From NCBI GenBank assembly GCA_003008705.1, contig PDUO01000001.1, positions 2,039,694 to 2,103,693 on the forward strand: 64,000 nucleotides of DNA. The letters run 5' to 3'. Below the pieces are notes generated by a model that searched no databases, was not told the DNA's origin, and was given only the letters and a program-made list of their open reading frames with translations. This stretch comes from Pezicula radicicola. Its lineage: Eukaryota; Ascomycota; Leotiomycetes; Helotiales; Dermateaceae. The translations under genes were made by a program, and so were the position numbers. The number at the start of each line of letters is the position of its first letter. The stretch's first letter is position 1. Below, in pieces: positions 38,876 through 49,585 of this stretch.

Positions 38876-40100
38876 CTACTAAGCTAGGATAATAATAGAA
38901 GAAGACCAATACCACCTTGGTACAAATCATGAAGTATGTTATTGGTCTTGGGCCTAGAAAATGCTTTTCTTCTACTACTGCAATCTTTAGGTATGTACGC
39001 CCCCTTTTTTTCTCAAGAATCGGCTTGAATGGAAACGCTACTCCCGATCAAGGGCAAGCCAACACTAGTTGGACCAGAGTTTATTCATAACAAAGAATCA
39101 TAACTTTGAGCTTGACCTGAAGCTCCTCGTTTAATCAAATCCTATACTGTATATCCCACCTTGGGCACAACCTCCTTTCCGAGTTCATTCGTTAAGTAGA
39201 GTGCGATGCAACAGTCCCAATCACAGCCACACCACTTCTCAATCATTTCCGAGATTTCAGAGGCATAATGACCCAGCTGTTTCCATCCAGCGTGGTCGCT
39301 TCCCATTCAGAGAGTGCAACTTCCAGCTCTACGCCGCAGACTTTGCTGTGCCACTCTCAGGAGCTTCTTTTATCATCCAACTGCTTTTTGCCATTAAATT
39401 TTGCTCTTGCAGTTGATAGCAATGCAGTAGGCAATAGCCAGAGATATGAGCTATCATCAATGGCTGTAGGTTTGTAGATAGATAGATTTTGAGTAGATGT
39501 ATATAAATACACTACCAGAAGGCATAAAGTAAATGACTTCCCTCTAAGACCTATAATTCTAAAGCACATTTTACATCAACTGTTGTTACATCTCGTCTCA
39601 CTGTTATTTGGCGACAACGGCGATTCTTTTACTTACGTTTAAATTCCTTTCGGAGATTCTGCTTTAACTTCTACAGAGAATGAAATTTTATTTTTGGCAG
39701 ACGAATTTTGTGTTGTGTGGCTAGTTGTATGTAGAAAAGGTACTCCTTGTCACTACTCTCTGTGCATGACTTATGTTAGCGTGTTATTTGACGTCTACAC
39801 TTAACAGGAGAACAGAGCATGCTGTAGAGAAGTTTTAGTAGAGGTCAATCTGTTATCTTCAGAACTTATTAAATTGAGATGTTTCTTCGGCTACTATACG
39901 CGTACAAAGTATTGTAATTCAGTAATATAACGAAGTATATCTGTAGCTTTGTTCTCCTGCTAATTTTATTATCAGTCACACAAATGAAAGATTTGCCCAG
40001 GGAAAGATTATTCATCATCTTGAATGAGATAAAGCAGGATCCTCTTCTATTATTTTCTATTAGAAAACATCCGTACAGTGTTCGTCAACGAAAACTCCAA
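38876..40100. other. AT-rich intergenic region, convergent gene ends
   Basis: Lies between the convergent 3' ends of the half-zinc-cluster gene and the MFS gene. It is AT-rich with short chance frames. No RNA gene, repeat or relic is recognised. Confidence 0.45.
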
Positions 40101-41771
40101 TTATTCACTTTTAGGCAAGCGAGGAATCCAAAACCAAATTCCCAAACAAACCACAAGCAGAGAGAGAATAATCGGCTGTAAGACTGAAACACCCTTTGCG
40201 GAAGCCACAGCTCCGATGATAAATGGTACAATACAAGCACCAGAGCTTCCAAAAGCAGAACAGAAACGTATTGCTGCAACATGTAGGTTTTTTGGGAGCA
40301 AACGTGAAAGGCAGACTACGATGGCTGGGAACATGGGACCTAGGAAAAAACCTATACATGTAATATCAGTAAGCGTTTTCTTAGGTATGTTGGTCCTGAT
40401 GGAGACGACGTCATAACTAAAGAATAAGGAAAGGCTGCGAGAACGCATACAAGACCAAGTACTGACCTAGAAAAGCAACCATGATAGCCGAAGCATAAAA
40501 GTTCGGCACGAGCCAAAATAGAAGTTCGAACACCATTACTGTAATAATGTATGTAGCAATAGCATACTTCGTACTCTTGAACAGATTTGCAGTAACGAAA
40601 CCCAGGACCATACGGCCAACAGTAAGACCAGCCCAAAAACCAGTGGCGATCAACCCGGATGCAATGCTAGAACCCTTTCGAATATCTAGCATGAAGGTAA
40701 CGATCCAGCCACCCAGTGCAACCTCGATACCCACATATGTCAACAGGAATAGACTACACTGCCAAGTTGCCTTATTTTTCAAGGTCCTCACAGTAGCGCT
40801 GCCACGCGAGACGTGGATACCAACACCACTCTCAAGTGATTGCTCACCCACTGTGGGAACTCGATTCTCCCCACCATTCCTCAAATGTGAATTATCAGTT
40901 TCGCGATAAGCAGCACCGTTCTCAGACCAAAAGGCAATCAGGGACGCACATCCATCAATGGTGACAGCACCAAGCATAAGATAATAGAACTGATACCACA
41001 TCCAACGATTCTTAGTAATCAAAGTCGTAGCCATAATAGGGCTTATAGTAGCACCAAGGCCATAAAAACCATGAAGGAGACCAAGAAGTTCATTATGGTT
41101 TTTCAAACCGCCGACGAAAGAATTCCAAGCTGCTTGCTTTAACCCGCTCGTGAAACCGGCGAAGATAAATACGACGACTAGGGCTAGAAAGGGTGGGTGG
41201 CGTGAAATTAGTAGGTAGCCTGTTATATGGCTTATGCTGCCTAGAATTACTATTCCTCGTTGTCCGAAGCGTCTGTGGATTATGTTGTTGGAGAGTCCAC
41301 TGGCTACGAAGCCTATGACTGGAGAGAGGAAGATTAGGGAGACGGTAAGGTGAGTTATTCTGTAGTAGCTTTCCAGCTATTATATAACTTAGATATTTGA
41401 AAATTGGATGGTTCTCAAGAGAGTTTGTTAACTTACATAAGGAATTAAAGCCTATACATACATTGTTAGAATGCAATTCAACTCAAAATAAAAGTGTTTG
41501 TGATATCACTTACGCCATAAGCTGAGTCGTTGGCTCCAAGAATAATAAAGCAGTAGAATGTTGCCAGTACTCTTCCCCTATTTTTGGCCGGAGAATTCCA
41601 GCTCTCTTTGGACTCGGTGGGTATTTGGACTTGGGGTTCCGGAGGATGCTGTTGCTGTCGTGGATATGGACTCTGAAGTACTTCCAAAGCGATGCCAGTT
41701 CTGGTCTCAGTTTCTACAGGCAAATTGCCTTGTAAATTGCGTCTTACTTGTGTTTGTGTCGTGGTAGCCAT
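40101..41771 (-). CDS. MFS transporter, 12-helix fungal sugar-transporter-like type
   Basis: Membrane permease of the major facilitator superfamily. Substrate unknown; the nearest relatives I recall are fungal proteins labelled glucose/galactose or BSC6-like transporters. Four exons: 41771-41514, 41451-41437, 41376-40467 and 40351-40101. They join to 477 residues with about 12 hydrophobic segments. The 15-base second exon codes exactly ALIPY, completing GANDSAYGALIPYLESYY in helix 1. Other typical pieces are LTVSLIFLSPVIGFVASG, ASGLIATGFWAGLTVGRMV and GFFLGPMFPAIVVCLSRLLP. The N-terminal 55 residues are polar and probably cytosolic. All introns (60-115 nt) have normal signals. No break was seen. 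Confidence 0.88.
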
Positions 41772-43151
41772 TGTGAATATATAATAAATAATGTAAAGAG
41801 TATATTCGTAAAGGAGATATAAATGTGGATGAGTTTGAAAGATTTGTTGTTCATATACCCTATATTAGCCGACAGTGGGCATAAGTAGAGTGTGGGGATT
41901 TTCTGCAGAGGATTGATGATACATAAGAGTAGTAGCACCTCTTATTCTTCACGAAAGCCGCCCAAATATGCATGCGACTTGCTTCACTCTCGTGTTATTC
42001 CCCAACTGCGGGGTAATGTGAACCTGTCTATTCAACTCTATTATTCGACCTCTACTACTACTAAATATGACTCTTCCATTCAATCGCATTTTAGTTATAT
42101 CCAACTCATATTTTGGCTCCACTATCCAAGAACCAGGATCCTACAACTTCGCCAGAAATGCCTCCGGGTGTCTGGCAATCGATATCGATCGTTGTAAATA
42201 AGCTTACAAAACCCACTAAATGCATGAGATATACCACGGATAACACTGCACCCTCTAGCAGTCCTGGCATGTGAGCTTGATACAGGGCTTCGGAAGCGGG
42301 AAATTTATGCTGTGCTACATACAGCGATATCATGTGTACAATCCTATAGCCTCAATTTTAGAAATTGACAGCCTTAGCTCTCTTCCTTTGAGATATTGAC
42401 ATTTATTCATATAACTATATCCTCTCAAAAAGGCATTGAAAAGTCACGATCAGACTTGGGGCGTGAGAAGTAGATTTAAGCTTCCCTGCTGAAAAAGCTT
42501 CCGATTATGAACTTGTAAAGGATCAACTGCTATCAGTCGAGTATAGCGTTGTGGAAGGGAGAGCATCCTCATCATTTTGCGGTAAATTCTACAGTAAATA
42601 ACAACTGCTGGGGCCTTGGAATTTGAGTATCTGGCCCATGGTATTGTTTCTGCTGGAGGCAAAATTTGAAATTTGGTTGAAGATGAAGTGCATAGGTACG
42701 GAAAGGAAGACTGTTAAAATGGGAAATTCCATAGTTGATTTTTGTGTCTGGAATGCCACCAGATACTAATCATACCAAACCAGAGAAGTAGTACCGACAT
42801 AGGTCGGTAGCTAGCGGAAAGAAAATGATCACATATACGTACGAAGAGCCATTTGAAAGATCGAACTATAGCTCTCACTAGCAGCTTCAACATATGGACG
42901 ACACTTCACTTATCAAGACTATATATAACATTTAGACCTTATATTTCGTCCCTCTCTATCATTATTTTATTGACTTTTAGTGAATTAGTAGACGATCATT
43001 ATTATATTTTGTAACAAAACAAGGGCTAGTCTGAAGGAGGCTAGTGCGAAGGTGAAACCCCGTTGTCCGTGAATATGCGAATATCCGGACATTAAACTTT
43101 GCGTAATATAGTTGAGTATAAGCGAAATTTCGACAACAAAATTCATTATCG
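41772..43151. other. Intergenic region holding a copied 3' end of the ligase gene
   Basis: Contains the MFS promoter and a 34-bp segment at 42120-42153 that matches the 3' end of the 4-coumarate-CoA-ligase-like gene at 45218-45251. Otherwise AT-rich with no recognised gene. The end of the region leads directly into the tRNA. Confidence 0.45.
42120..42153. repeat. Copy of the end of the CoA-ligase-like gene
   Basis: These 34 bases match 45218-45251 at 31 positions, in the same orientation. In the intact gene the matching stretch covers the last two codons, the stop and the 3' flank. Here it stands alone, with no ligase coding sequence beside it. It looks like a small duplicated fragment or the last trace of a second ligase copy. 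Confidence 0.6.
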
Positions 43152-43281
43152 GCCCGGCTGGTAAGTAAATATTGCATTCATTTCTTCAGTTGTATCGTAA
43201 CTAACAATACTTTCAGGCACAATTGGTTAGCGCGTGGGCCTTTTAAGCCCAAGGTTGAGAGTTCGAGCCTCTCGTCGGGCG
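43152..43281 (+). tRNA. tRNA-Lys(UUU) split by a spliceosomal-type intron after base 9
   Basis: Two segments, 43152-43160 and 43217-43281, together give a 74-nt cloverleaf. The acceptor 5' strand GCCCGGC pairs with GTCGGGC at the 3' end (one G-U). Positions 8-9 are TG. The D-stem is GCAC/GCGC with one A-C mismatch and loop AATTGGTTA. The anticodon stem TGGGC/GCCCA has loop CTTTTAA, so the anticodon is UUU. The variable loop is AGGTT, the T-stem GAGAG/CTCTC has loop TTCGAGC, and the discriminator is G, as expected for Lys. A T7 run follows at 43291-43297. There is no intron at the usual 37/38 site. Instead a 56-nt insert separates bases 9 and 10. Without splicing the acceptor stem cannot form normally. 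Confidence 0.85.
43161..43216 (+). other. Spliceosomal-type intron inside the tRNA-Lys gene
   Basis: The 56-nt insert begins GTAAGT, carries ACTAAC 15 bases before its end and finishes TTTCAG. These are the donor, branch and acceptor signals of the protein-gene introns in this window. It falls exactly between tRNA positions 9 and 10. It leaves the A box (GGCACAATTGG) almost whole next to its 3' edge. It is AT-rich like other introns here and shows no obvious bulge-helix-bulge at the boundaries. Confidence 0.75.
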
Positions 43282-43290
43282 ATGCATATC

Positions 43291-43297
43291 TTTTTTT
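43291..43297 (+). terminator. RNA polymerase III T-run after the tRNA
   Basis: Seven T residues begin nine bases after the tRNA discriminator base. This is the standard Pol III stop and supports transcription by Pol III rather than as part of a Pol II message. Confidence 0.8.
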
Positions 43298-45238
43298 CTT
43301 TTCTCTTTTGTCATTTTTGCGCTTAACATGAAATTATCTTCGTGTTCTCTGTGTCTTTTTTCCTCGTTTATTATTTTGATGGCTACTCTCTCGCTACTTT
43401 AGCGAACGGGTTAGACACACAGTTTCCAAGATCGCTCCCCTGCGAAAAGTTATATTATTGCAACGGAATGTAAATGACTAGGATCTTGAGGTTAGCACCC
43501 AAATTGGAGATTGATGTGTCCAGAGACAGCTCGCGTACATGCTATGATAGTAGTAGTGTGATGGATGTCATGGAGATGCCATCAGTTAAATACCTACTCT
43601 GGCGCCGCGTCTGATTTATGAGTGAGCTACGCAAGTCGTACGCATAGGGAACATATACGCATTCGCACGTAGAGTTGTGGTATAGTTTGGACCTATGTCA
43701 AAGAACAGCGAACTTGCAATCTCGACTCCTACTTTCCTTGGCAAGCAAGTTGAAGTCAACAAGATTTATGGGCAATCACCAGCTCCAGATTGCACAGAAT
43801 CCATACCTCCATGGTACAGCGTAGCGTACTCTTTGCCATATATTGAAGAAGTATAGGAGGATATATATGACTTATTAGAACTCCCTTAGTTTACGCGATT
43901 ATATATATTGCAGGAGATTCATTCAACTTGCACACCAGGGATTCCGTTATGATGTACGGGAACGACGAAATTTCATTATGCTGTACTTGTTTCGACGCAG
44001 CATTAAATGCCTCTATACAGAGTAAAAAAGTTGTCTATGCTCTTACTAAATGTTGATCGACTTTCTATGCACTTGAGAGGCCGACCGTTTACAACGGTCC
44101 CTTTGTATAAGTCGAGAATGCCTGCGTGCAGAGTTATCATACAAAGTCTATGCAATATTAGGTCTTATGCTATCTGTAATTGCAAGCAAGATCCGTCCAA
44201 ATTATTCCATTTCTCCTGCCGCAGTTTACAAGAGTACTTTTCTAGAACATGTCGATCTTGTCCATCGTCTAGAGCTTCTCGTCACCTGCGATATTCAAAA
44301 TTAATAAATAGTTGGGTTATCGTTATAGGTTTCAGATTGGTCAGGAGTCGTTTCTGAAGAGGTTGGATTTTTCACTAATAGCTGTTGTACTGGGTATTTA
44401 TCCTATTAAATAAGATTCTTGCAGCGAGACATTCTTGAAGTTACTGGAGTTAGATGTTTGATGGTATCAACTATAGGAGAATCTCTTCTAAATAGTGATG
44501 ATGATATCTCCAATGTCATCGGAGGTTTGAGGGAGGAGAAGCTTTTAAAAGGTTCATATGTTACTAGGGAGAGCTTGTTGGATGCGTATATCTAGACGCT
44601 GTCTCGTGTCTAGTTGAGGGATCGGTTTAACAAAGTAATAATTGATCCAAGTGTCGAAGAGATGAAAAAAAAAAATATTCTCAATAAAGCATGCGGAGTC
44701 TCGCGAGGAGTTAAGGTGGAGAACTTTAAGCTTGTTTAAATCAAATGTGGAAACGCTTAATATTTGAGATGGGGTTTTCAAGTGGGTTTTCGACGCTCAA
44801 CAGTTGTACTAGGAGATTGCGTGCCTGTATCCAACAGTTCAAGATGAAGGAAGTGTTCCATTTTGGAAGAGCAAAGGTTCTAGAGGTTATAGTCAGGATA
44901 TACTGCCTGTACTTAAGGGGAAAGGTAGCTCGCTTGAGAAAGTATGGTTTCAATCATAGATTTTGCGATGGATTATTGTACGAGCACTTGCTAATATTAT
45001 TTATGAAAAGGCAACGCAAGCTGAGTCGAAATTTGAAACTTTGCCCGAGGGTTGTCAACATGCCATGCTGGTTTCAAGTCGAAGCCAACTATTTCCTGGT
45101 TTATTTGCAGTCCATATCTTGCGTCCCAAGGGAGTGGAAATACCTAATGAAATGATACTCTCTAGGTTGGTGCATGTTTCAGAAATGTTAATCTCTTATG
45201 TATACCCTATATGTATGCACTATCCAAGAACTAGGATG
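43298..45238. other. AT-rich gene-free DNA, possibly with an unidentified relic
   Basis: No gene is recognised. Between about 44420 and 45200 all plus-strand frames carry short coding-like runs that switch frame (for example EGCQHAMLVSSRSQLFPGL near 45050), suggesting a decayed gene of unknown family. The 3' end of the convergent-side ligase gene lies at the right edge. Confidence 0.35.
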
Positions 45239-46961
45239 CTATAACTTCGCCTTGACACCCTTCTTCTCGTCCTCTTTAGCCCGTTCCTTCAACACTCTCC
45301 TCAAAATTTTGCCAGAAGCACTCTTTGGGATCTCATCTACGAAAACAACGCCGCCTCTTAACCGCTTATGACTCGCAACTTTGATTGCTAACCAATCTAC
45401 GATTCTCTTCTCCATCTCCTTGCTACCTTTAAGACCTTTCTTCGGCACGATGTACGCCCTTGGAACCTCGGTAGCTTGGTCGGCATTATACACTCCAATA
45501 ACGGCTACATCGTTAACATCATCGTTGCCGAGTAAAATGCCCTCCAGCTCGGCGGGTGGCACCTGAAAACCTTTGTATTTGATAAGCTCCTTGACACGAT
45601 CTGTAATGAAGAAATTTCCTTCTGTATCTTGGTAGCCTACATCCCCAGTTTTGAAATACCCATCGGTAGTCAAGGCGTTGGCTGTACCTTCGGGGTTATT
45701 AAGATAGCCGACAAAGATATTAGGGCCTTTAATCCAGAACTCGCCGGTCTCCCCGGCTGGAACCTCCTTCTCTTCGGCATTCATGTATTTCCCCACTTGG
45801 TTAGGCAATAAACGACCCACGGATCCAATCGTCTTGTCCCATTCTGACCAGGGTTGTGTGTGGGTAGTTGGTGATGTCTCGGAGAGCCCGTAGCCTTGCT
45901 TTATGGGGATCTTGAGACGAGAGTATGTTGTCTTTACGATTTCGGGCGTCAAAGGAGCTGCGCCGGAATTTATCATTCGGATGGAGGAGAGGTTGTATTT
46001 GGAAACGATGGGCGACTTTCCAAGCATGAGGATGACGGGTGGGACAACGTATGCGAACGTTATGTGGTACTTTTCGACATTTGAGCAGAACTTCTCCAGG
46101 TCAAATTTTGGCATTACGACAAGCTCTAATCCGGAGTACATCGACTGGTGGACGAGACAGGTAAGGCCGTATATGTGGAAGAATGGCAGAAATGCTAGAA
46201 GACGGTCTCCTTTATTATCTTTCCCTCCTTTCCAACTGAGATTTCCCCCCTCGGCCACTTTGCCTTGCATTACATTGGAGACGATGTTCGAATGTGTCAG
46301 CATCACACCTTTGGGATGACCAGTTGTTCCAGAGCTGTATACAAGGAATGCCAGATCTTTCTTGGGGTCTATTTTAGCCCTGCGATATCTCGAGGCTCCT
46401 GATATGTTCCTGATATTGGTGAAGTGTTTGAACTTTGCCTGATCATCTCGAGCGTCGCCGATCAAGATGATGCGGTCTTCTGAGATTCCAGCTTCTTTGC
46501 AAGCTGCCGTAGCTTCTTTCAGATGTACTTTTTGTGTAGCTAGTGCTTTCGCGCCGGAGTCCTTTAATTGAAATGCTAACTCTTCAACAGTATAGCCGGG
46601 ATTTGCGGGCGACACAATGCCACCTGCCCAGTGTACACCCCATAGTAAAGCTGGAGTATCGATGCTGTTGGGCGTATACAGTGCGAAGACATCTCCCTTC
46701 TTCCAATCCCAGACTGCCTTCAATCCCTTCCCAAAATCGATAGCAGTGTTCTTGACTTGTGCGTATGTATAAGAGCGATCGGTGTCTGGATCCGTATAGA
46801 TTACTGAACATCTTTGTTAGCCTTAACCCTTAAGATAAGCTAATGCTAGAGCACATCGTACCTTTCTCATCCGGAAACTCTCTATCCTTCCGCTCGAACA
46901 AGAAGGCCCAGAGGTCAATATTGGGGATATCTAGTTTTGGGTAGGAAGATTCGGTAGGCAT
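45239..46961 (-). CDS. 4-coumarate-CoA-ligase-like adenylating enzyme, peroxisomal
   Basis: ANL-superfamily acyl-CoA synthetase: activates a carboxylic acid with ATP and joins it to CoA. Two exons (46961-46862 and 46803-45239) with a 58-nt intron give 554 residues, a normal length. The splice yields FPDEKVIYTDPDTDRSYTY. Core motifs are LVYSSGTTGHPKGVMLTHSN (phosphate-binding loop), GYGLSETSPTT, GYFKTGDVGY and KELIKYKGFQVPPAELEG. The C-terminal catalytic lysine lies in PKSASGKILRR. The protein ends in AKL, a type 1 peroxisomal targeting signal. In fungi such enzymes activate phenylpropanoid or fatty acids for side-chain oxidation. The actual substrate cannot be read from sequence. A 34-bp copy of its extreme 3' end lies 3.1 kb away. 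Confidence 0.93.
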
Positions 46962-47840
46962 TGTGTGAGATTGATACCAACGAGCAGTATGAACATGTAG
47001 ATGTCGAAATCCGGAATCCAGTCAAAGTAAAGAGAGAGGCCGTAGGCGCCGGCGCTAGAGAGTATTATCCCCGAGACGACACTCACCGTTTTCGACATGC
47101 CGAATATTACTGGATTGCTAGATTGCTAGATTGGATTGATCCTGGTTTACGCCCGCCTTTCCTTTGCGTTACTATGGTCTTTACCCCACGTCCGGCTGGG
47201 CAATAGCCGTCGGCACCGAGGCCTGGAGATAGGTGCGGTTGGGGAATAAAAGTAAAGGGAGACGATTAGGATCAGAGAAAAGAGGTTGGAAAGATAATGA
47301 AAGAAGAACGCGGGTCGCAGTTCGTCGTGGAGATGGCGAAGAGAAGAGTGAATCAATTGGGAATGGGAAGACATGAGACGAAGAGAACAGAGAAGAGAAC
47401 AGAGAGGAGGTCAAGGACAAAATGACAATCCCTGCTTAAAGTCCAAGCGGCCTGGCTGCAGGCTGTCAACAAGATACCTATGACAAGGCTGACCTGAACT
47501 GAAGATATAAATCGATGGGGGACGAGACTTAGAATTGGACGGGTCAATGTGAAAGCTAGCTAGTCGTATAGTAGTACGGTACATCATAGAAAGTAAAACC
47601 GATTTTCTGGGTCGATGTTGTGTTAAGGTTCTGGTGATGCGTACGAGTACCGTCAGTGCCCCAGAGAACAGAGATCTGGGGAGATTCACCTACTGTAACC
47701 TCAGCCTTACGCAGCCCAAACACGTGAGTGATTATCGGCAATTTCAAGATTCAAGAGCCTTGCGACATCAACAACCTCAAAAGCTCAAGCTCAAGCTCTC
47801 CATCTGTCTCTGTTTATCGCTTGTCAATTGTATCGTAACG
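46962..47840. promoter_or_regulatory. Divergent promoter of the CoA ligase and ATP11 genes
   Basis: Nearly 880 bp between two start codons facing away from each other. Purine-rich around 47220-47430 on the plus strand. No recognised gene; several minus-strand frames there are Ser/Phe/Leu-rich and follow the base bias. Confidence 0.4.
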
Positions 47841-48831
47841 ATGGCAAGCTTTCGATCACCTGCCTTACGGCGTATTGTGTCTGGCGCTGCACCGTACCTA
47901 CGTGCAACCCAGCGGAGATGGGCACAAGTTCACGATGTACGCTTTTTGGCAACCCAGCAACCCGACCGGATAATAGAGAAGTACAAGGAGAAGCTTGCGC
48001 AGAAAGCTAAGCAGTAAGGACGACTTTACCTGGCCATACTGAATGGAACATACTGACGTTTGGAAAAGAGAAGGTCTTCGGGATATAAATGAACTAAAGG
48101 AGGTCTACAAAGACAAAATCGTGGACCTGAAGAAGAAAGCTGCCGTTCCAATACCTACAGTTAACACTCCGCCTACGCCCTCTCCCTCCCCAGAAGCCTC
48201 ATACACGTCGCCCTTCCCACCTCCACCCCCACCGCCTGTAGTGCCTACGCCAAAAGCTCCTGGCTCAAGCGGTATCAAAACCCTCTCCTCATACCTCGAC
48301 CTCGAGAAAACCCGGGCACTCCCCCAAAAAGAAATCGAAGCACTCTGGCGTCTCCGCCATGTAAAATCCGATAACTCGCTCTGTGCCGCAATCCCGCTTC
48401 AAGTATACAAAACAATCGAACAGACGGCAAAGAAATTTCCATCCTTCATCCTTCCCCTCCCTAAAGAAGCACCTGCACCAACAGAGATTCATTTTTTGCA
48501 ATGGACATTTCCGGCACCGGATACTGTCGTAGTTTTGTTCACGCATCTAGCGGAATATAAGTTGAGGGGTGAATATTCGGAGCCACATACGACCATCACG
48601 CATCATCTGGAGTTAGCGGCCGATAAAGGCGTTGTTTTGATGAAGGGTGAGGTTATGGAAGGGAGAGGAGTTAGTGTGGAGGAGGCGAGGTGGTTGGTAC
48701 TCTGCTTGCAGAGGTTTTATGGGGAACAGGGTCAAGAAGGAACAAGGAGGAAATTGTTGGAAGGCTTCGGACGGGGAGATGGAGGGTTTAAGGTTGAGGA
48801 GTTGGTTGAAGAGGCAGAGAAGGTTGTTTGA
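47841..48831 (+). CDS. ATP11: F1-ATPase assembly factor ATP11
   Basis: Mitochondrial chaperone that binds the F1 beta subunit during ATP synthase assembly. Two exons (47841-48013 and 48069-48831) join across a 55-nt intron with branch CTGAC to give 311 residues. The splice forms EKLAQKAKQEGLRDINELK, the family's conserved N-terminal helix. The first 40 residues are Arg-rich with no acids until Asp, fitting a mitochondrial presequence. A Pro-rich linker follows. The C-terminal domain starts at SGIKTLSSYLDLEK, with LPKEIEALW-like spacing (LPQKEIEALWRLRH) and HFLQWTFP. The acceptor AAAAG is weak, so the exact junction may vary by a few bases, but the frame and homology support it. Confidence 0.9.
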
Positions 48832-49585
48832 ATAACTGATGGTGTGTACGGAATATACTAGAAACTTGTATGAAAATCGACGGAAGAAATGGCAAAGGCA
48901 GAGAGATATTTAGAGACTCACTGTAGGAGTTACGCAGATAATATAGAAATGCATAGGAAGCTTTACCACAAGGGCCTAGGGCCTAATCCCTTCCAAGGCT
49001 TTGAGCAGTATCCTCAGGTAAAATAACAATATTAATTTTTGTTCCGGAAAACTTGTTTTCTGGACAGGTGTGGTAAATGAGCAATAGGACACAACGAGTG
49101 TTGATCACAAGTTCATTGTCAATGGACAAGGAGTTTTCAAAGAAATGCACACGAAAACCTCAATAACTTCGGGGTAATAGCATTTGTTAAAATTATGTGA
49201 GAAGATCATGAATTTGTCTACCTTTGCCTAGGCCATCTTAGACTCATGTCTACTTTTTTGTGCTGTTCATCAAGTACAGAACTCCTACCGAATCCTCTTA
49301 AGTGTTCGGAAGTACTTGTGCATTGTGTTCTCTTTCAATACAACGCATGGAAATACCATGAAAACACACTACAACACTGAGAATAATGTATATCCTTTAG
49401 TGGCCTTTTAAGGTATTCTGAACGTCTTGATCTCGATATGAAAAAGTATAGGGTATGTCATTTGCATCCATTGATTTTGGAGTGCGCGAAGTAAAGCAAC
49501 ATGCCAATAACTAGAATCCCGGCGACATTCGTAGCAAGCAAGAAAGTACACTCTTTGAACCAGATGCCGTGCCTTTCTTCTATCT
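48832..49585. other. Intergenic stretch, no gene seen
   Basis: Between ATP11 and the PHD-finger gene. AT-rich, only short frames. The right part is presumably the PHD gene promoter. Confidence 0.45.

Noticed and set aside
43217..43281. Reading the tRNA as a truncated, dead copy
   Set aside because: The missing nine bases occur exactly at the far edge of a GTAAGT...CAG insert and pair with the 3' acceptor strand. Chance is unlikely.
44745..45155. 136-codon plus-strand frame as a gene
   Set aside because: Neighbouring frames look equally coding-like and are broken by stops. A relic is more likely than a working gene.
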